11,137 nucleotides of DNA from Planctomycetaceae bacterium (GTDB taxonomy: Bacteria; Planctomycetota; Planctomycetia; Planctomycetales; Planctomycetaceae). The position numbers were made by a program, and so were the translations under genes. Positions 1 to 6,994 of the stretch are shown piece after piece. The notes below the pieces were generated by a model, which saw only the letters and a list, made by a program, of their open reading frames with translations, did no database searches and was not told the origin of the DNA. The stretch is from contig JAGQQQ010000087.1 in assembly GCA_020426125.1 (NCBI GenBank), positions 1 to 11,137 of the forward strand, given 5' to 3'. Positions within the stretch are counted from its first letter, which is position 1; each line of letters starts with the position of its first letter.

Positions 1-2917
1 GCATCTGGACGTCCATCAGGATCAAATCGAACGCCTCCGTTTTCACCAGGTCGAGCACTTCGAGACCATTGTTGGCGATGACGACCTGGTGCGACCATTT
101 CTGCAAGAGACCTTCGGCGAGGACTTGATTCGCGTAGGCATCTTCAGCGACGAGAATCTTCAGAGGCGGCACCTTGCGTCGCTGGGGGTCGGGAATCTGG
201 ATCGAGGCCGATTCCACGGAGGTGATTCCCATCGAGTGAACGATGGCGTCCATCAATTCCGATTGCTTGACCGGTTTCATCAGATGGGCGGCCACTCCCA
301 ACTCCTGGCATCGCGCCCGGTCTCCTTGGCGGTCTCCGGAAGTGAGTACCAGAATCACGGGTTGGGTGAGATCATTTGACGACCGAATCTGTTCGACGAG
401 CATGAACCCGTCGACGTCGGGCATGTTGACGTCCGTGAGGACGAGTGGAAAATTCTGGCCGGCCTTGCGAGCTTGCGTCATGATCCAGAACGCTTCGGCG
501 GCACTGCTGACGGTTTTTGGCTTCATGCCGCGAACTCGAAGCATCTCATCGAGAATCTGCCGGTTCGTGCTGTTGTCATCAACGATCAACACGGGCATAT
601 CTTGAAGTCGTTCCGGGGTGACCAGGGCCATTTGGATCAGTCCCTCGCTCGTGAGGGGAAACGCGACCTCGAAGGAGAACGTGCTCCCTTGTCCCTCGAC
701 GCTGGTGACCTGGAGTTGCCCCCCCATCAGGCTGACGAGCCGGGAGGTGATCGCGAGCCCCAAACCGGTCCCTCCGAAACGACGGGTCGTCGATGAGTCG
801 GCTTGCTCGAATGCGTCGAAGATCGACGTCAGTTTGTGCTCCGGAATACCAATCCCCGTATCCTTAACACACAGTGAGATCAGGACGTCGTCATCACGGG
901 GCGTTGCTTGGACATCGACCAGCACTTCGCCGGTTTCCGTAAACTTGATCGCATTGCCGACGAGATTCACGACGATCTGCCGGAGCCGGGACGGGTCGCC
1001 CAGCAGACCGCGAGGAACCTCGGGGGACAGATGGCAAGCCAGTTCCAGTTGTTTGCGGTGGGCGCGGACCGCAAGAAACTTCATGGTGTCGCCGAGCAAC
1101 TCATGAATGTCGAACGGAACCGACTCCAGGAGAAACTTTCCGGACTCGATTTTCGAGAAGTCGAGAATGTCATTGATTAAGTCCAGCAGAGATTCCCCGG
1201 ACTCTTTGATCATCCTGAGGTATTCTCGCTGAGATGGGTCCAGCTGAGTGTCTTGCAGCAGTTCGGCCATTCCGATCACGGCATTCATCGGGGTCCGGAT
1301 TTCATGGCTCATGTTGGCGAGGAAGTCACTCTTCGCGCGATTCGCGGCGTCGGCGGCATCACGGGCTTTGGTCAGTTCCTCTCGGGCTCGTTTCAACGTC
1401 GTAATATCGCGGCCGATGCCGACCAGTCCTATGACTTCGCCATCGGGATTGCGGAGCGGAACCTTGGTGGTCAGGAAATAAGAGAGGTTCCCGTCGCTGT
1501 CTTCATTGGGTTCCTCCCGGGCAATCAACGGTTCCCCGCTGTTCATGACTTCCTGATCGTCGTCGACGAAGGACTGAGCAATATCGGCCGGCACAAAATC
1601 AAAGTCTGTCTTGCCGACGATGGCATCGACGTCGTTGGTCCCAAAGTAATTTGCGAGCGCTATGTTGCAGGTGATAAACCGCCCGTGCCGATCTTTGATA
1701 AACACTAGGTCTGGAAGGCCGTCCATCAGCGTGCGGAGCAGGTCCCGTTCCTGGGACTGGGCCTGTTCGGCTCGAATGAGATCGGAGATATCTCGGGAAA
1801 TCCCAAATGTTCCGATGACGTTTCCCTCCCCATCGAACAGGGGCATTTTTGTCGTCGAGCACCAACTGTCTTCCCGGTCGTTCCAGGTTTCCTTTTCGAT
1901 AACGGCGACGATCGGTTGCCGGGTTTCCATGATCCGAAGTTCGTCCTTGCGGGCCTGCTGCGCGTGCTCGGGGGAGAAAATATCCGCATCGGTCTTCCCC
2001 ACGGCCGCTTCGGGCGAGGGCAGTCCAAATTTCTCGGCCATGCTTTGGCTGATGCGGAGAAATCGGCTTTCGCGATCCTTGAAATAGATGGCGTCGGGCA
2101 CGCTCTCCATCAGCGCGTGCATGTGCGTCGCTTCGTTGCGAAAGGCCTCTTCCGCCTGCCGACGTTCACTGGCGTCCCAGAAAATGACAAGGATCCCGAT
2201 CGGCTCTCCCTGGAGCGAATGGATGGGGGCCTTGATGCGTTCAATCCAGCGGGAGTCCCCATCGGGAGTAATGTAATTCTCATAGGCCCGGGAGGCGATT
2301 CCCGTGCGGAGAATCTCCGCGTCGTCCGCGGAGAATTTTTCCGCCAACTCCGATGGGAAGATTTCATGATCCGTCTTTCCTTCCAGTTCCTCCCAGGGGC
2401 GTCGGTGGAGTTCGGCGTATTGTTTATTGGCAAAGGTCCGGCGGCCCTCACGATCTTTGAGCAGGACAAATCCTGGCAAATGGTTGAGTATGGCCGCGTA
2501 TTTGCCATGGACCTGTTCCAATTCCTGACGCCAAGCGTCTTCACGCGTCACGTCCTTCAATGTCACGAGCCATAAGGGATGTCCGTTGTCATTCAAGGCA
2601 TCGCAGGAAAGTTCCAGCACCAGCGAGTTGCCATCCGACGTCTGGTAACAGGTTCGGCAGGGACCTCGCGTCGAGGGCGCATCCGACTCGACCGCCTTTT
2701 GAAATTTTTCACAAAGCGTTCCATCGAATAGGGACTCGGCCCAATTGGCGGTGGCCGAAAGTTCGACGAGTCGACGTCCTAAGAGTTCATAGGCCGGAGG
2801 ATTGGCGGCCAGCAATTTCTTGCCTGAGCGATCGATCAGAAGATGGGGCGTTCCCGTCTGGTTCCAGAGCGGGGAATTGGTGAGATGCGAGATATCCGAG
2901 GCGGAGGAGGCGGCCAT
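1..2917 (-). CDS. Hybrid sensor histidine kinase, four PAS-type domains, HisKA-HATPase, two receiver domains (C-terminus off window)
   Basis: Cytoplasmic signalling kinase: it should autophosphorylate on His and pass phosphate to its own receivers. The minus-strand frame is open from ATG at 2917 to the window edge (972 residues visible, no stop). Order: PAS1 about 14-120, PAS2 about 130-250, PAS3 about 260-380, PAS4 about 390-505, a short coiled coil (about 505-530), HisKA with the H-box SHEIRTPMN (His538), HATPase with N-box NLVGNAIKF (Asn655), G1 DTGIGIP (Asp686) and G2 GGTGLGLAI (about 715). Receiver 1 is about 774-895 (VDDNSTNR, phosphoacceptor Asp829 in LTDVNMPD, Lys in MKPVK). Receiver 2 starts near 920 (ILVAED, Asp969 in LILMDVQM) and is cut by the edge. 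I see no membrane segment, so the signal is probably cytosolic. The start is supported by AAAAGG 9 nt upstream; a GTG directly before it is an alternative. PAS1 carries a CxxC (Cys87, Cys90). A downstream Hpt domain or output partner may lie outside the window. Family assignment is firm; the ligand is unknown. Confidence 0.95.
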   Translation of the reverse strand, partial: MAASSASDISHLTNSPLWNQTGTPHLLIDRSGKKLLAANPPAYELLGRRLVELSATANWAESLFDGTLCEKFQKAVESDAPSTRGPCRTCYQTSDGNSLVLELSCDALNDNGHPLWLVTLKDVTREDAWRQELEQVHGKYAAILNHLPGFVLLKDREGRRTFANKQYAELHRRPWEELEGKTDHEIFPSELAEKFSADDAEILRTGIASRAYENYITPDGDSRWIERIKAPIHSLQGEPIGILVIFWDASERRQAEEAFRNEATHMHALMESVPDAIYFKDRESRFLRISQSMAEKFGLPSPEAAVGKTDADIFSPEHAQQARKDELRIMETRQPIVAVIEKETWNDREDSWCSTTKMPLFDGEGNVIGTFGISRDISDLIRAEQAQSQERDLLRTLMDGLPDLVFIKDRHGRFITCNIALANYFGTNDVDAIVGKTDFDFVPADIAQSFVDDDQEVMNSGEPLIAREEPNEDSDGNLSYFLTTKVPLRNPDGEVIGLVGIGRDITTLKRAREELTKARDAADAANRAKSDFLANMSHEIRTPMNAVIGMAELLQDTQLDPSQREYLRMIKESGESLLDLINDILDFSKIESGKFLLESVPFDIHELLGDTMKFLAVRAHRKQLELACHLSPEVPRGLLGDPSRLRQIVVNLVGNAIKFTETGEVLVDVQATPRDDDVLISLCVKDTGIGIPEHKLTSIFDAFEQADSSTTRRFGGTGLGLAITSRLVSLMGGQLQVTSVEGQGSTFSFEVAFPLTSEGLIQMALVTPERLQDMPVLIVDDNSTNRQILDEMLRVRGMKPKTVSSAAEAFWIMTQARKAGQNFPLVLTDVNMPDVDGFMLVEQIRSSNDLTQPVILVLTSGDRQGDRARCQELGVAAHLMKPVKQSELMDAIVHSMGITSVESASIQIPDPQRRKVPPLKILVAEDAYANQVLAEGLLQKWSHQVVIANNGLEVLDLVKTEAFDLILMDVQM

Positions 2918-3110
2918 CACATCCAGCCTTTTCTCATCATGGGCACCGGAATCGGACCAGTTTACGAAGGGACGGGAATGCGACTTCCGCCGCGTGAAAC
3001 AGGACTCTTTCCCACAAGATTACGCGGGATGCGGATCCCATGCAATTGCGTCGTCGCTTTCTCGGTCCGCTTTTTCGTCGACACCACGTCATGCTCCCGA
3101 TTGCCGAGCG

Positions 3111-3139
3111 TTGTCCAAGCGTGGGGAACGGCTTAGAGT
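3111..3139 (+). promoter_or_regulatory. Possible sigma70-like promoter for the PqaA-family gene
   Basis: TTGTCC (3111-3116) and TAGAGT (3134-3139) are separated by exactly 17 nt; each matches 4 of 6 consensus positions. The site lies about 48 nt before the preferred ATG, in the 0.27 kb divergent region between the kinase and the hydrolase gene. Nothing else distinct was seen in 2918-3168. Such partial matches occur often by chance, so this is tentative. Confidence 0.22.
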
Positions 3140-3186
3140 GCTGCGACGAGGTCTCAAGTCGAATCAAAATGGGAATGAGAAACGTG

Positions 3187-4536
3187 ATGAACGTCCGTGC
3201 TTTGAAAGCCGTTGCCATGGGACTGATCTGGTCCGCCAGTCTCATTCCTGGCGGATCGACGGCTCGGGGAGACGATCCCATTCCGCAGGAACTCTTTCGG
3301 TATGTCAAGAAGAATCAACCGGAGTTTGGATGGTCGGTTCGGCCTGTGCACGAGTTTGACAACGGGAAAGTCCACCCGATGGAACTGGTGTCGCAGGTCT
3401 GGCAGGGTATTCGTTGGGAGCATGCCTTGCTGGTTTACGAACCAAAGCGGATCGCTCATCCCAAGAAGATGCTGCTGATGATCTCCGGCGGACGGACCGG
3501 GCGGTGGCCCTCTGAGGACGACATGCAACTGGGGTTGGGCCTCGCGGAGTTGTGTGGAGCAAGGATTGCCACGCTCCATCAGGTGCCAAACCAGCCGTTG
3601 TTGGGGGATCATGTCGAGGATGATTTGATCACGGAGACATGGCTCAAGTATCTCGAAACGGGTGACGAAAACTGGCCGCTTCTGTTTCCCATGGTGAAAA
3701 GCGCGATGCAAGCCATGTCCGCTTTGCAGCAGTTCAGCGAGCAGAAGTGGAACCAACCGATTGACGGCTTTCTCGTCACCGGCGCCTCCAAACGGGGATG
3801 GACCAGTTGGTTGACGTCCGTTGTGGATGACCGAGTCTTTGCGACAGCGCCAATCGTGATTGATACGTTGAATTTCCCGGTTCAGATCCAGGACCAGTGG
3901 GAGACTTGGGGAACGTACAGCGAACAGATCGACGACTATACGCGGAAAGGACTGGTGAAACGGGAAGGCGAGCCACGGTCGGAACGGGAAGAACGCCTTT
4001 GGCGGATGATGGATCCCTACACCTACAGATCCCGGTTGATGCTTCCCAAGCTGTTGATTCACGGGTCGAACGATCCCTATTGGTTGGTGGATGCCGTCAA
4101 GAACTATTGGCCGGACCTGCAAGGGCCGAAAAGCCTCCTGGTGGTTCCGAACGCGGGGCATGGGCTCGACGGAGGAAAGGAATCCGCACTGACAACGCTG
4201 GCGGTCTTCTTTCGTCGGTCGGCGAACTCGCAGAACCTGCCTCAGATTCAATGGTCGGGGGAGTGTCGGCCAGGCAAGTTGTGTCTGAAGGTTGAGTCCG
4301 ACGATCCATTTGAAAGTTGTCGAACTTGGATCGCCGTGTCCGACACGCATGATTTTCGCCAGTGTCGCTGGGAAGTTCGGGGGACGGGTGAAGCGGGGAA
4401 CCAATACACCGTGGAAAGGACGATTCCCGATGGGAAACATTTGGCGATCTTTGCCGAACTGACGTTTCGTCTGGCTGGGATGCAGTACCGATTGACGAGT
4501 CGACCGTTTACCGATGAGAGAACACCGAATGAATGA
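3187..4536 (+). CDS. PhoPQ-activated pathogenicity-related (PqaA) family alpha/beta-hydrolase, exported
   Basis: Predicted secreted or periplasmic alpha/beta-hydrolase of the PqaA family; members are hydrolase-like but the substrate is not known. The 449-residue product starts with a typical signal peptide: basic start MNVRALK, hydrophobic AVAMGLIW core, small residues to about residue 28, then DDPIPQELF. Visible motifs: GASKRGW, whose Ser201 sits at the nucleophile elbow; HGSNDPYW with Asp296; and NAGHGL with His325. Together they give a plausible Ser-Asp-His triad. The last ~95 residues look beta-rich and may form a separate domain. Start choice: ATG at 3187 has GAGA 6 nt upstream and puts the signal peptide at the N-terminus; ATGs at 3169 and 3175 are also in frame, and an ATG at 3040 would bury the signal peptide. 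The stop overlaps the next ORF as ATGA, so co-transcription is likely. The PhoPQ name comes from enterobacterial homologues and implies no PhoPQ control here. Confidence 0.9.
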   Translation: MNVRALKAVAMGLIWSASLIPGGSTARGDDPIPQELFRYVKKNQPEFGWSVRPVHEFDNGKVHPMELVSQVWQGIRWEHALLVYEPKRIAHPKKMLLMISGGRTGRWPSEDDMQLGLGLAELCGARIATLHQVPNQPLLGDHVEDDLITETWLKYLETGDENWPLLFPMVKSAMQAMSALQQFSEQKWNQPIDGFLVTGASKRGWTSWLTSVVDDRVFATAPIVIDTLNFPVQIQDQWETWGTYSEQIDDYTRKGLVKREGEPRSEREERLWRMMDPYTYRSRLMLPKLLIHGSNDPYWLVDAVKNYWPDLQGPKSLLVVPNAGHGLDGGKESALTTLAVFFRRSANSQNLPQIQWSGECRPGKLCLKVESDDPFESCRTWIAVSDTHDFRQCRWEVRGTGEAGNQYTVERTIPDGKHLAIFAELTFRLAGMQYRLTSRPFTDERTPNE

Positions 4537-4574
4537 TCGTGGCGACGCGGTTCGGCGCAAAAGAAAGGGATGGC

Positions 4575-5894
4575 ATGCCTGACGAAGTGGGGGATGACAA
4601 GAATCTCGGCGGAAGTGGTCTTCAAGTGATTGAGGACATCACGTGCCCTGTCTGTGGATGTCTCTGTGATGACTTGCGGGTTACCCTTCAAGGCCAGCAG
4701 TTGCAAGCAATCGAAGGGGCCTGCTCGCTTGCGAAGCCGTGGTACGAAGCAGTCTGCCGCGCATCTGCTACCACACACGAAGTCACAGGAATTCCGGCCT
4801 CGTTGGACGAGGCGGTCGGGAAGGCCATTGCCCTGCTTCGGAAATCCCGGGCTCCGTTAATTTACGGACTCTCAAGAAGCAGCACGGATGGACAGCGGAA
4901 AGCGATCGAACTCGCTGAGATGTTGGGCGCCACGATCGATACCACGGCTTCGGTTTGCCACGGTCCCTCGATCATGGCCATTCAGCAGGTCGGAGAGTCG
5001 ACGAGTTCCTTGGGAGAGGTGCGGCAGCGATCGGACCTGGTGGTCTACTGGGGATGTGATCCTGTCCGTTCCCATCCTCGGCATCTGGAACGTTACTCCG
5101 CGGAACCTCTCAGCGAATTTCTTCCAGGGGGGCGCGCGGATCGGACGATTGTTGTCATTGATACTCAGGAGACAGAGACCAGCCAGCTTGCCGACGTTTT
5201 TCTACGGGTCTCCCCCGATCGAGATTATGAACTGATCTGTGAGGTCCGTTCCCTGCTCTTGTCCTTTCGTCTGGGCGATGGTCCACATCCCATGCCCGTT
5301 TCTCCGGAAGCGGAACGGTTGTTCCAGTTGTTGTCGACATGCCGATACGGAGCCGTGTTTTTTGGTCTGGGGATCGCTCAAGGCCGCTTGGGCCACCAGA
5401 CTGTAGCCGTCCTTCTCCGCCTCGTGGCCGAAATGAATGCGATCACGCGAATGATTGCTCGGCGGATGCGGATTCCCGGGGATGTGGCCGGTGCGGATAG
5501 TGTCCTGTGCTGGCAGACGGGGTTCCCGTTTGCGGTGAATCTGGGCCGTGGGTATCCCCGCTATAACCCCGGAGAATTTTCTGCGAATGAACTCCTCGAA
5601 CGAGGAGAAGTTGATTGCTGTCTCTTCGTCGGAAGTGAATCGATTTCGGAATTCTCGACCGCAGCACGAGCCGCAATTTGTCATCTCCCGGTGGTCACAT
5701 TGGAGTCTGCCCATGTGTTGCCGGAGGTGCGCCCCGATGTGCTGTTTCGCACGGCGGTCTACGGCGTCCATTGTCGAGGGACGGGATATCGTATGGATGA
5801 AATCCCCATTTCGATGAGGCCATTTCTTCCTGGGAATCTGCCGACAGACGCGGTCGTGATCGAAAAATTGGCCGAGCGTCTTCGAGATTCTTGA
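4575..5894 (+). CDS. fhcB: Formylmethanofuran dehydrogenase subunit B-like protein (FwdB/FhcB)
   Basis: Homologue of the molybdopterin-oxidoreductase-type subunit B of formylmethanofuran dehydrogenase. In bacteria the related Fhc formyltransferase/hydrolase complex releases formate in tetrahydromethanopterin-linked C1 oxidation, a pathway known in methylotrophs and Planctomycetes. The product is 439 residues, normal for the family. Seen: a cysteine cluster near the N-terminus (C24, C27, C29, C31, in CPVCGCLCDDL), a further C50, SVCHGP with Cys128-His129, and the family signature RGYPRYNPGE near two thirds of the length. From family knowledge, the first cluster binds [4Fe-4S] and a Cys-His pair at the equivalent place lies at the tungsten/molybdenum site. 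Start: ATG 4575 follows AAAGGG by 5 nt; an in-frame ATG at 4533 overlaps the upstream stop as ATGA and would add 14 residues. No other C1 genes (fhcA, C, D, mch, mtdB) are in the window, so partners must be encoded elsewhere. Confidence 0.88.
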   Translation: MPDEVGDDKNLGGSGLQVIEDITCPVCGCLCDDLRVTLQGQQLQAIEGACSLAKPWYEAVCRASATTHEVTGIPASLDEAVGKAIALLRKSRAPLIYGLSRSSTDGQRKAIELAEMLGATIDTTASVCHGPSIMAIQQVGESTSSLGEVRQRSDLVVYWGCDPVRSHPRHLERYSAEPLSEFLPGGRADRTIVVIDTQETETSQLADVFLRVSPDRDYELICEVRSLLLSFRLGDGPHPMPVSPEAERLFQLLSTCRYGAVFFGLGIAQGRLGHQTVAVLLRLVAEMNAITRMIARRMRIPGDVAGADSVLCWQTGFPFAVNLGRGYPRYNPGEFSANELLERGEVDCCLFVGSESISEFSTAARAAICHLPVVTLESAHVLPEVRPDVLFRTAVYGVHCRGTGYRMDEIPISMRPFLPGNLPTDAVVIEKLAERLRDS

Positions 5895-6095
5895 AGATAG
5901 GCAAACTGCATGGACAATGGATTGGTCTGGGTTGATGTGATCCGGCTGGCCAGGATTCTGAGCGGAATTTGTTGGATTTCGGAGAGTGTTCGCGGTAGAA
6001 GAGTTCGATACGCAGCCAAACTGGTTTCCCGGCATTCACAATGGGAAGCCCAGCATCCTCAAATACTGGGTATCTTGAGCGAAAAAAGACATTTC

Positions 6096-6121
6096 GAACT
6101 TTGGCACGCGTTTCGCGTCAA
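6096..6121 (+). promoter_or_regulatory. Possible ECF-sigma-type promoter upstream of the acidic lipoprotein
   Basis: GAACTT (6096-6101) is followed after 15 nt by GTCAA (6117-6121). This resembles the GGAACTT-N15/16-GTC-type promoters used by many ECF sigma factors. It sits about 90 nt before the lipoprotein start. A small ACGCG-ttt-CGCGT inverted repeat (6106-6118) lies inside the spacer. No promoter data are available and the match is by eye, so confidence is low. Confidence 0.28.
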
Positions 6122-6136
6122 GGATTTCTTGAATCA

Positions 6137-6158
6137 GGCCAGTCAAAGCAGACTGGCC
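6137..6158 (+). other. Perfect 8-bp hairpin in the leader of the lipoprotein gene
   Basis: GGCCAGTC (6137-6144) pairs with GACTGGCC (6151-6158) around a 6-nt loop. There is no T-run after it, so it is not a standard intrinsic terminator. It lies 53 nt before the lipoprotein ATG and could be a structured 5' leader, an mRNA-stability element, or the transcript end of the fhcB-like gene. The rest of 5895-6211 shows no convincing gene; an open frame at 5910-6209 lacks any recognisable feature. Confidence 0.4.
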
Positions 6159-6211
6159 CCCACGCGAACACAGAAACGGGAACTTCATCCCACTTCAAGG
6201 AGAATGTGAAA

Positions 6212-6535
6212 ATGAAAACTGCTCAACTGTTGACGGGATTGGCTTTGCTGGGATTGACAGTCGGCTGTACGGAAAGCCCGACAGATCAGCGAGCCGATGC
6301 GATTCGCTCACAGAGCGACGAGGCGGCGGAAGATGTCCGGGAAACGGGAGATGCCGTTGCCGAGGAGATTCGAGAAGCGGATCCCGCTGGCGAAAACATT
6401 CTCAATGAGGCCAAGACGGACGTCGTGGAAGAAACTGCGGACGCCGTTGAAGCCGCCGCCGAGGATCAGGCAGAAGCGATTGAGAAAGCTGGTGAAGAAA
6501 AGGCTGACGCTGTGGAAGCGTCCGAGAATCCGTAA
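6212..6535 (+). CDS. Small acidic, Ala/Glu-rich predicted lipoprotein
   Basis: Unrecognised 107-residue protein. The N-terminus is a lipoprotein-type signal: MKTAQLL, a hydrophobic stretch, then LTVGC with Cys19 as the likely lipidated residue (the -3 Thr is not ideal for a lipobox). The mature part is extremely polar: about 29 Asp/Glu against 7 Lys/Arg in 88 residues, with no cysteine or aromatic residue after Cys19. It is built from related short units around ADAI (28-31), GDAV (46-49), ADAV (76-79), AEAI (87-90) and ADAV (98-101), which suggests long amphipathic helices or a coiled coil, broken once by DPAG (57-60). Start: ATG 6212 has AAGGAG 9 nt upstream, a strong ribosome-binding site. 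A possible ECF-type promoter and a hairpin precede the gene and an intrinsic terminator follows, so it is probably monocistronic. Function unknown; an envelope-stress or structural role is only inference. Confidence 0.82.
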   Translation: MKTAQLLTGLALLGLTVGCTESPTDQRADAIRSQSDEAAEDVRETGDAVAEEIREADPAGENILNEAKTDVVEETADAVEAAAEDQAEAIEKAGEEKADAVEASENP

Positions 6536-6547
6536 TCTCGCCTCATC

Positions 6548-6575
6548 GAATCTTCCGATTTCGTACGGAAGATTC
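6548..6575 (+). other. Perfect 10-bp hairpin after the lipoprotein gene
   Basis: GAATCTTCCG (6548-6557) and CGGAAGATTC (6566-6575) are perfect complements around an 8-nt loop, 12 nt past the lipoprotein stop. No T-run follows, so this hairpin alone should not terminate. It may protect the 3' end of the mRNA or work together with the terminator hairpin 17 nt further on. Confidence 0.5.
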
Positions 6576-6592
6576 CTATGAGATCATCTGGA

Positions 6593-6625
6593 CCCAGCGT
6601 TAACACCATTGACGTTGGGTTTTTT
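6593..6625 (+). terminator. Rho-independent terminator of the lipoprotein gene
   Basis: An 11-bp stem (6593-6603 with 6609-6619, including two G-T wobbles) starts with CCCAGCGT and ends with ACGTTGGG, has the 5-nt loop CACCA, and is followed directly by six Ts (6620-6625). It lies 57 nt after the lipoprotein stop. It is the clearest intrinsic terminator in the window and separates the lipoprotein unit from the giant gene. Confidence 0.8.
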
Positions 6626-6776
6626 CGTGCGCGGGGTGATCCACCTCCCGGATTTTTCGAGATGGATCAGATTGGGCCTGTGGTCCATTCGCCCTGCCCA
6701 AACTGGCAATCGTCGACCCAGCACGGTCGCGCGGTCAAAACCAAGTTGGACAATCTCAAATTTTTCATCCCCAATC

Positions 6777-6810
6777 GGCAGCGGAACTCGGTGGCCTGAA
6801 CGCCGCTGCC
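6777..6810. other. GC-rich inverted repeat in the spacer before the giant gene
   Basis: GGCAGCGG (6777-6784) and CCGCTGCC (6803-6810) are perfect 8-bp complements with an 18-nt loop, followed by TTTCTC. This could be a weak terminator or a protein-binding inverted repeat. The rest of 6626-6994 shows no convincing coding sequence on either strand. Confidence 0.35.
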
Positions 6811-6923
6811 TTTCTCGGAAACTTGGCTTGGCACCCGATCCCCATCGTTGTCCACTTTGGGTTTCGTTGAAGAAGTTCTCCAAGGAATTGGGAAATCTCC
6901 GGATTTCAGATTCGTGGGAAAGG

Positions 6924-6929
6924 TACAAT
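6924..6929 (+). promoter_or_regulatory. Candidate -10 box for the giant exported-protein gene
   Basis: TACAAT matches the sigma70 -10 consensus in 5 of 6 positions and lies 65 nt before the ATG. No good -35 element is seen 16-18 nt upstream, so the promoter is weak, activator-dependent or elsewhere. Confidence 0.25.
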
Positions 6930-6994
6930 TGAGGCCCCGCATTCAAACGTTTCCGACTCCGTCACAGAGCCAAAAGGGCTGTCCGTGGTGATCC

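Noticed and set aside
1916..2575. 219-codon plus-strand frame inside the kinase region
   Set aside because: Antisense to PAS2 and PAS3 of the kinase, whose minus-strand frame is continuous and full of family motifs.
3154..4560. 468-codon open frame on the minus strand opposite the PqaA-family gene
   Set aside because: It is fully antisense to a gene with clear family motifs, and its translation is rich in Arg, Pro and His with no domain; this is a codon-bias shadow.
5202..6035. 277-codon minus-strand open frame opposite the fhcB-like gene
   Set aside because: Antisense to a well-supported gene, with low-quality composition and no recognisable motif.
5910..6209. 99-codon plus-strand frame between the fhcB-like gene and the lipoprotein
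   Set aside because: No ribosome-binding site of note, no family features, it runs through the leader hairpin and ends inside the lipoprotein's ribosome-binding region. A real small gene cannot be fully excluded.
6584..6946. 120-codon minus-strand frame in the spacer before the giant gene
   Set aside because: Its end overlaps the intrinsic terminator, and the translation shows no motif or helix/strand pattern typical of a protein.
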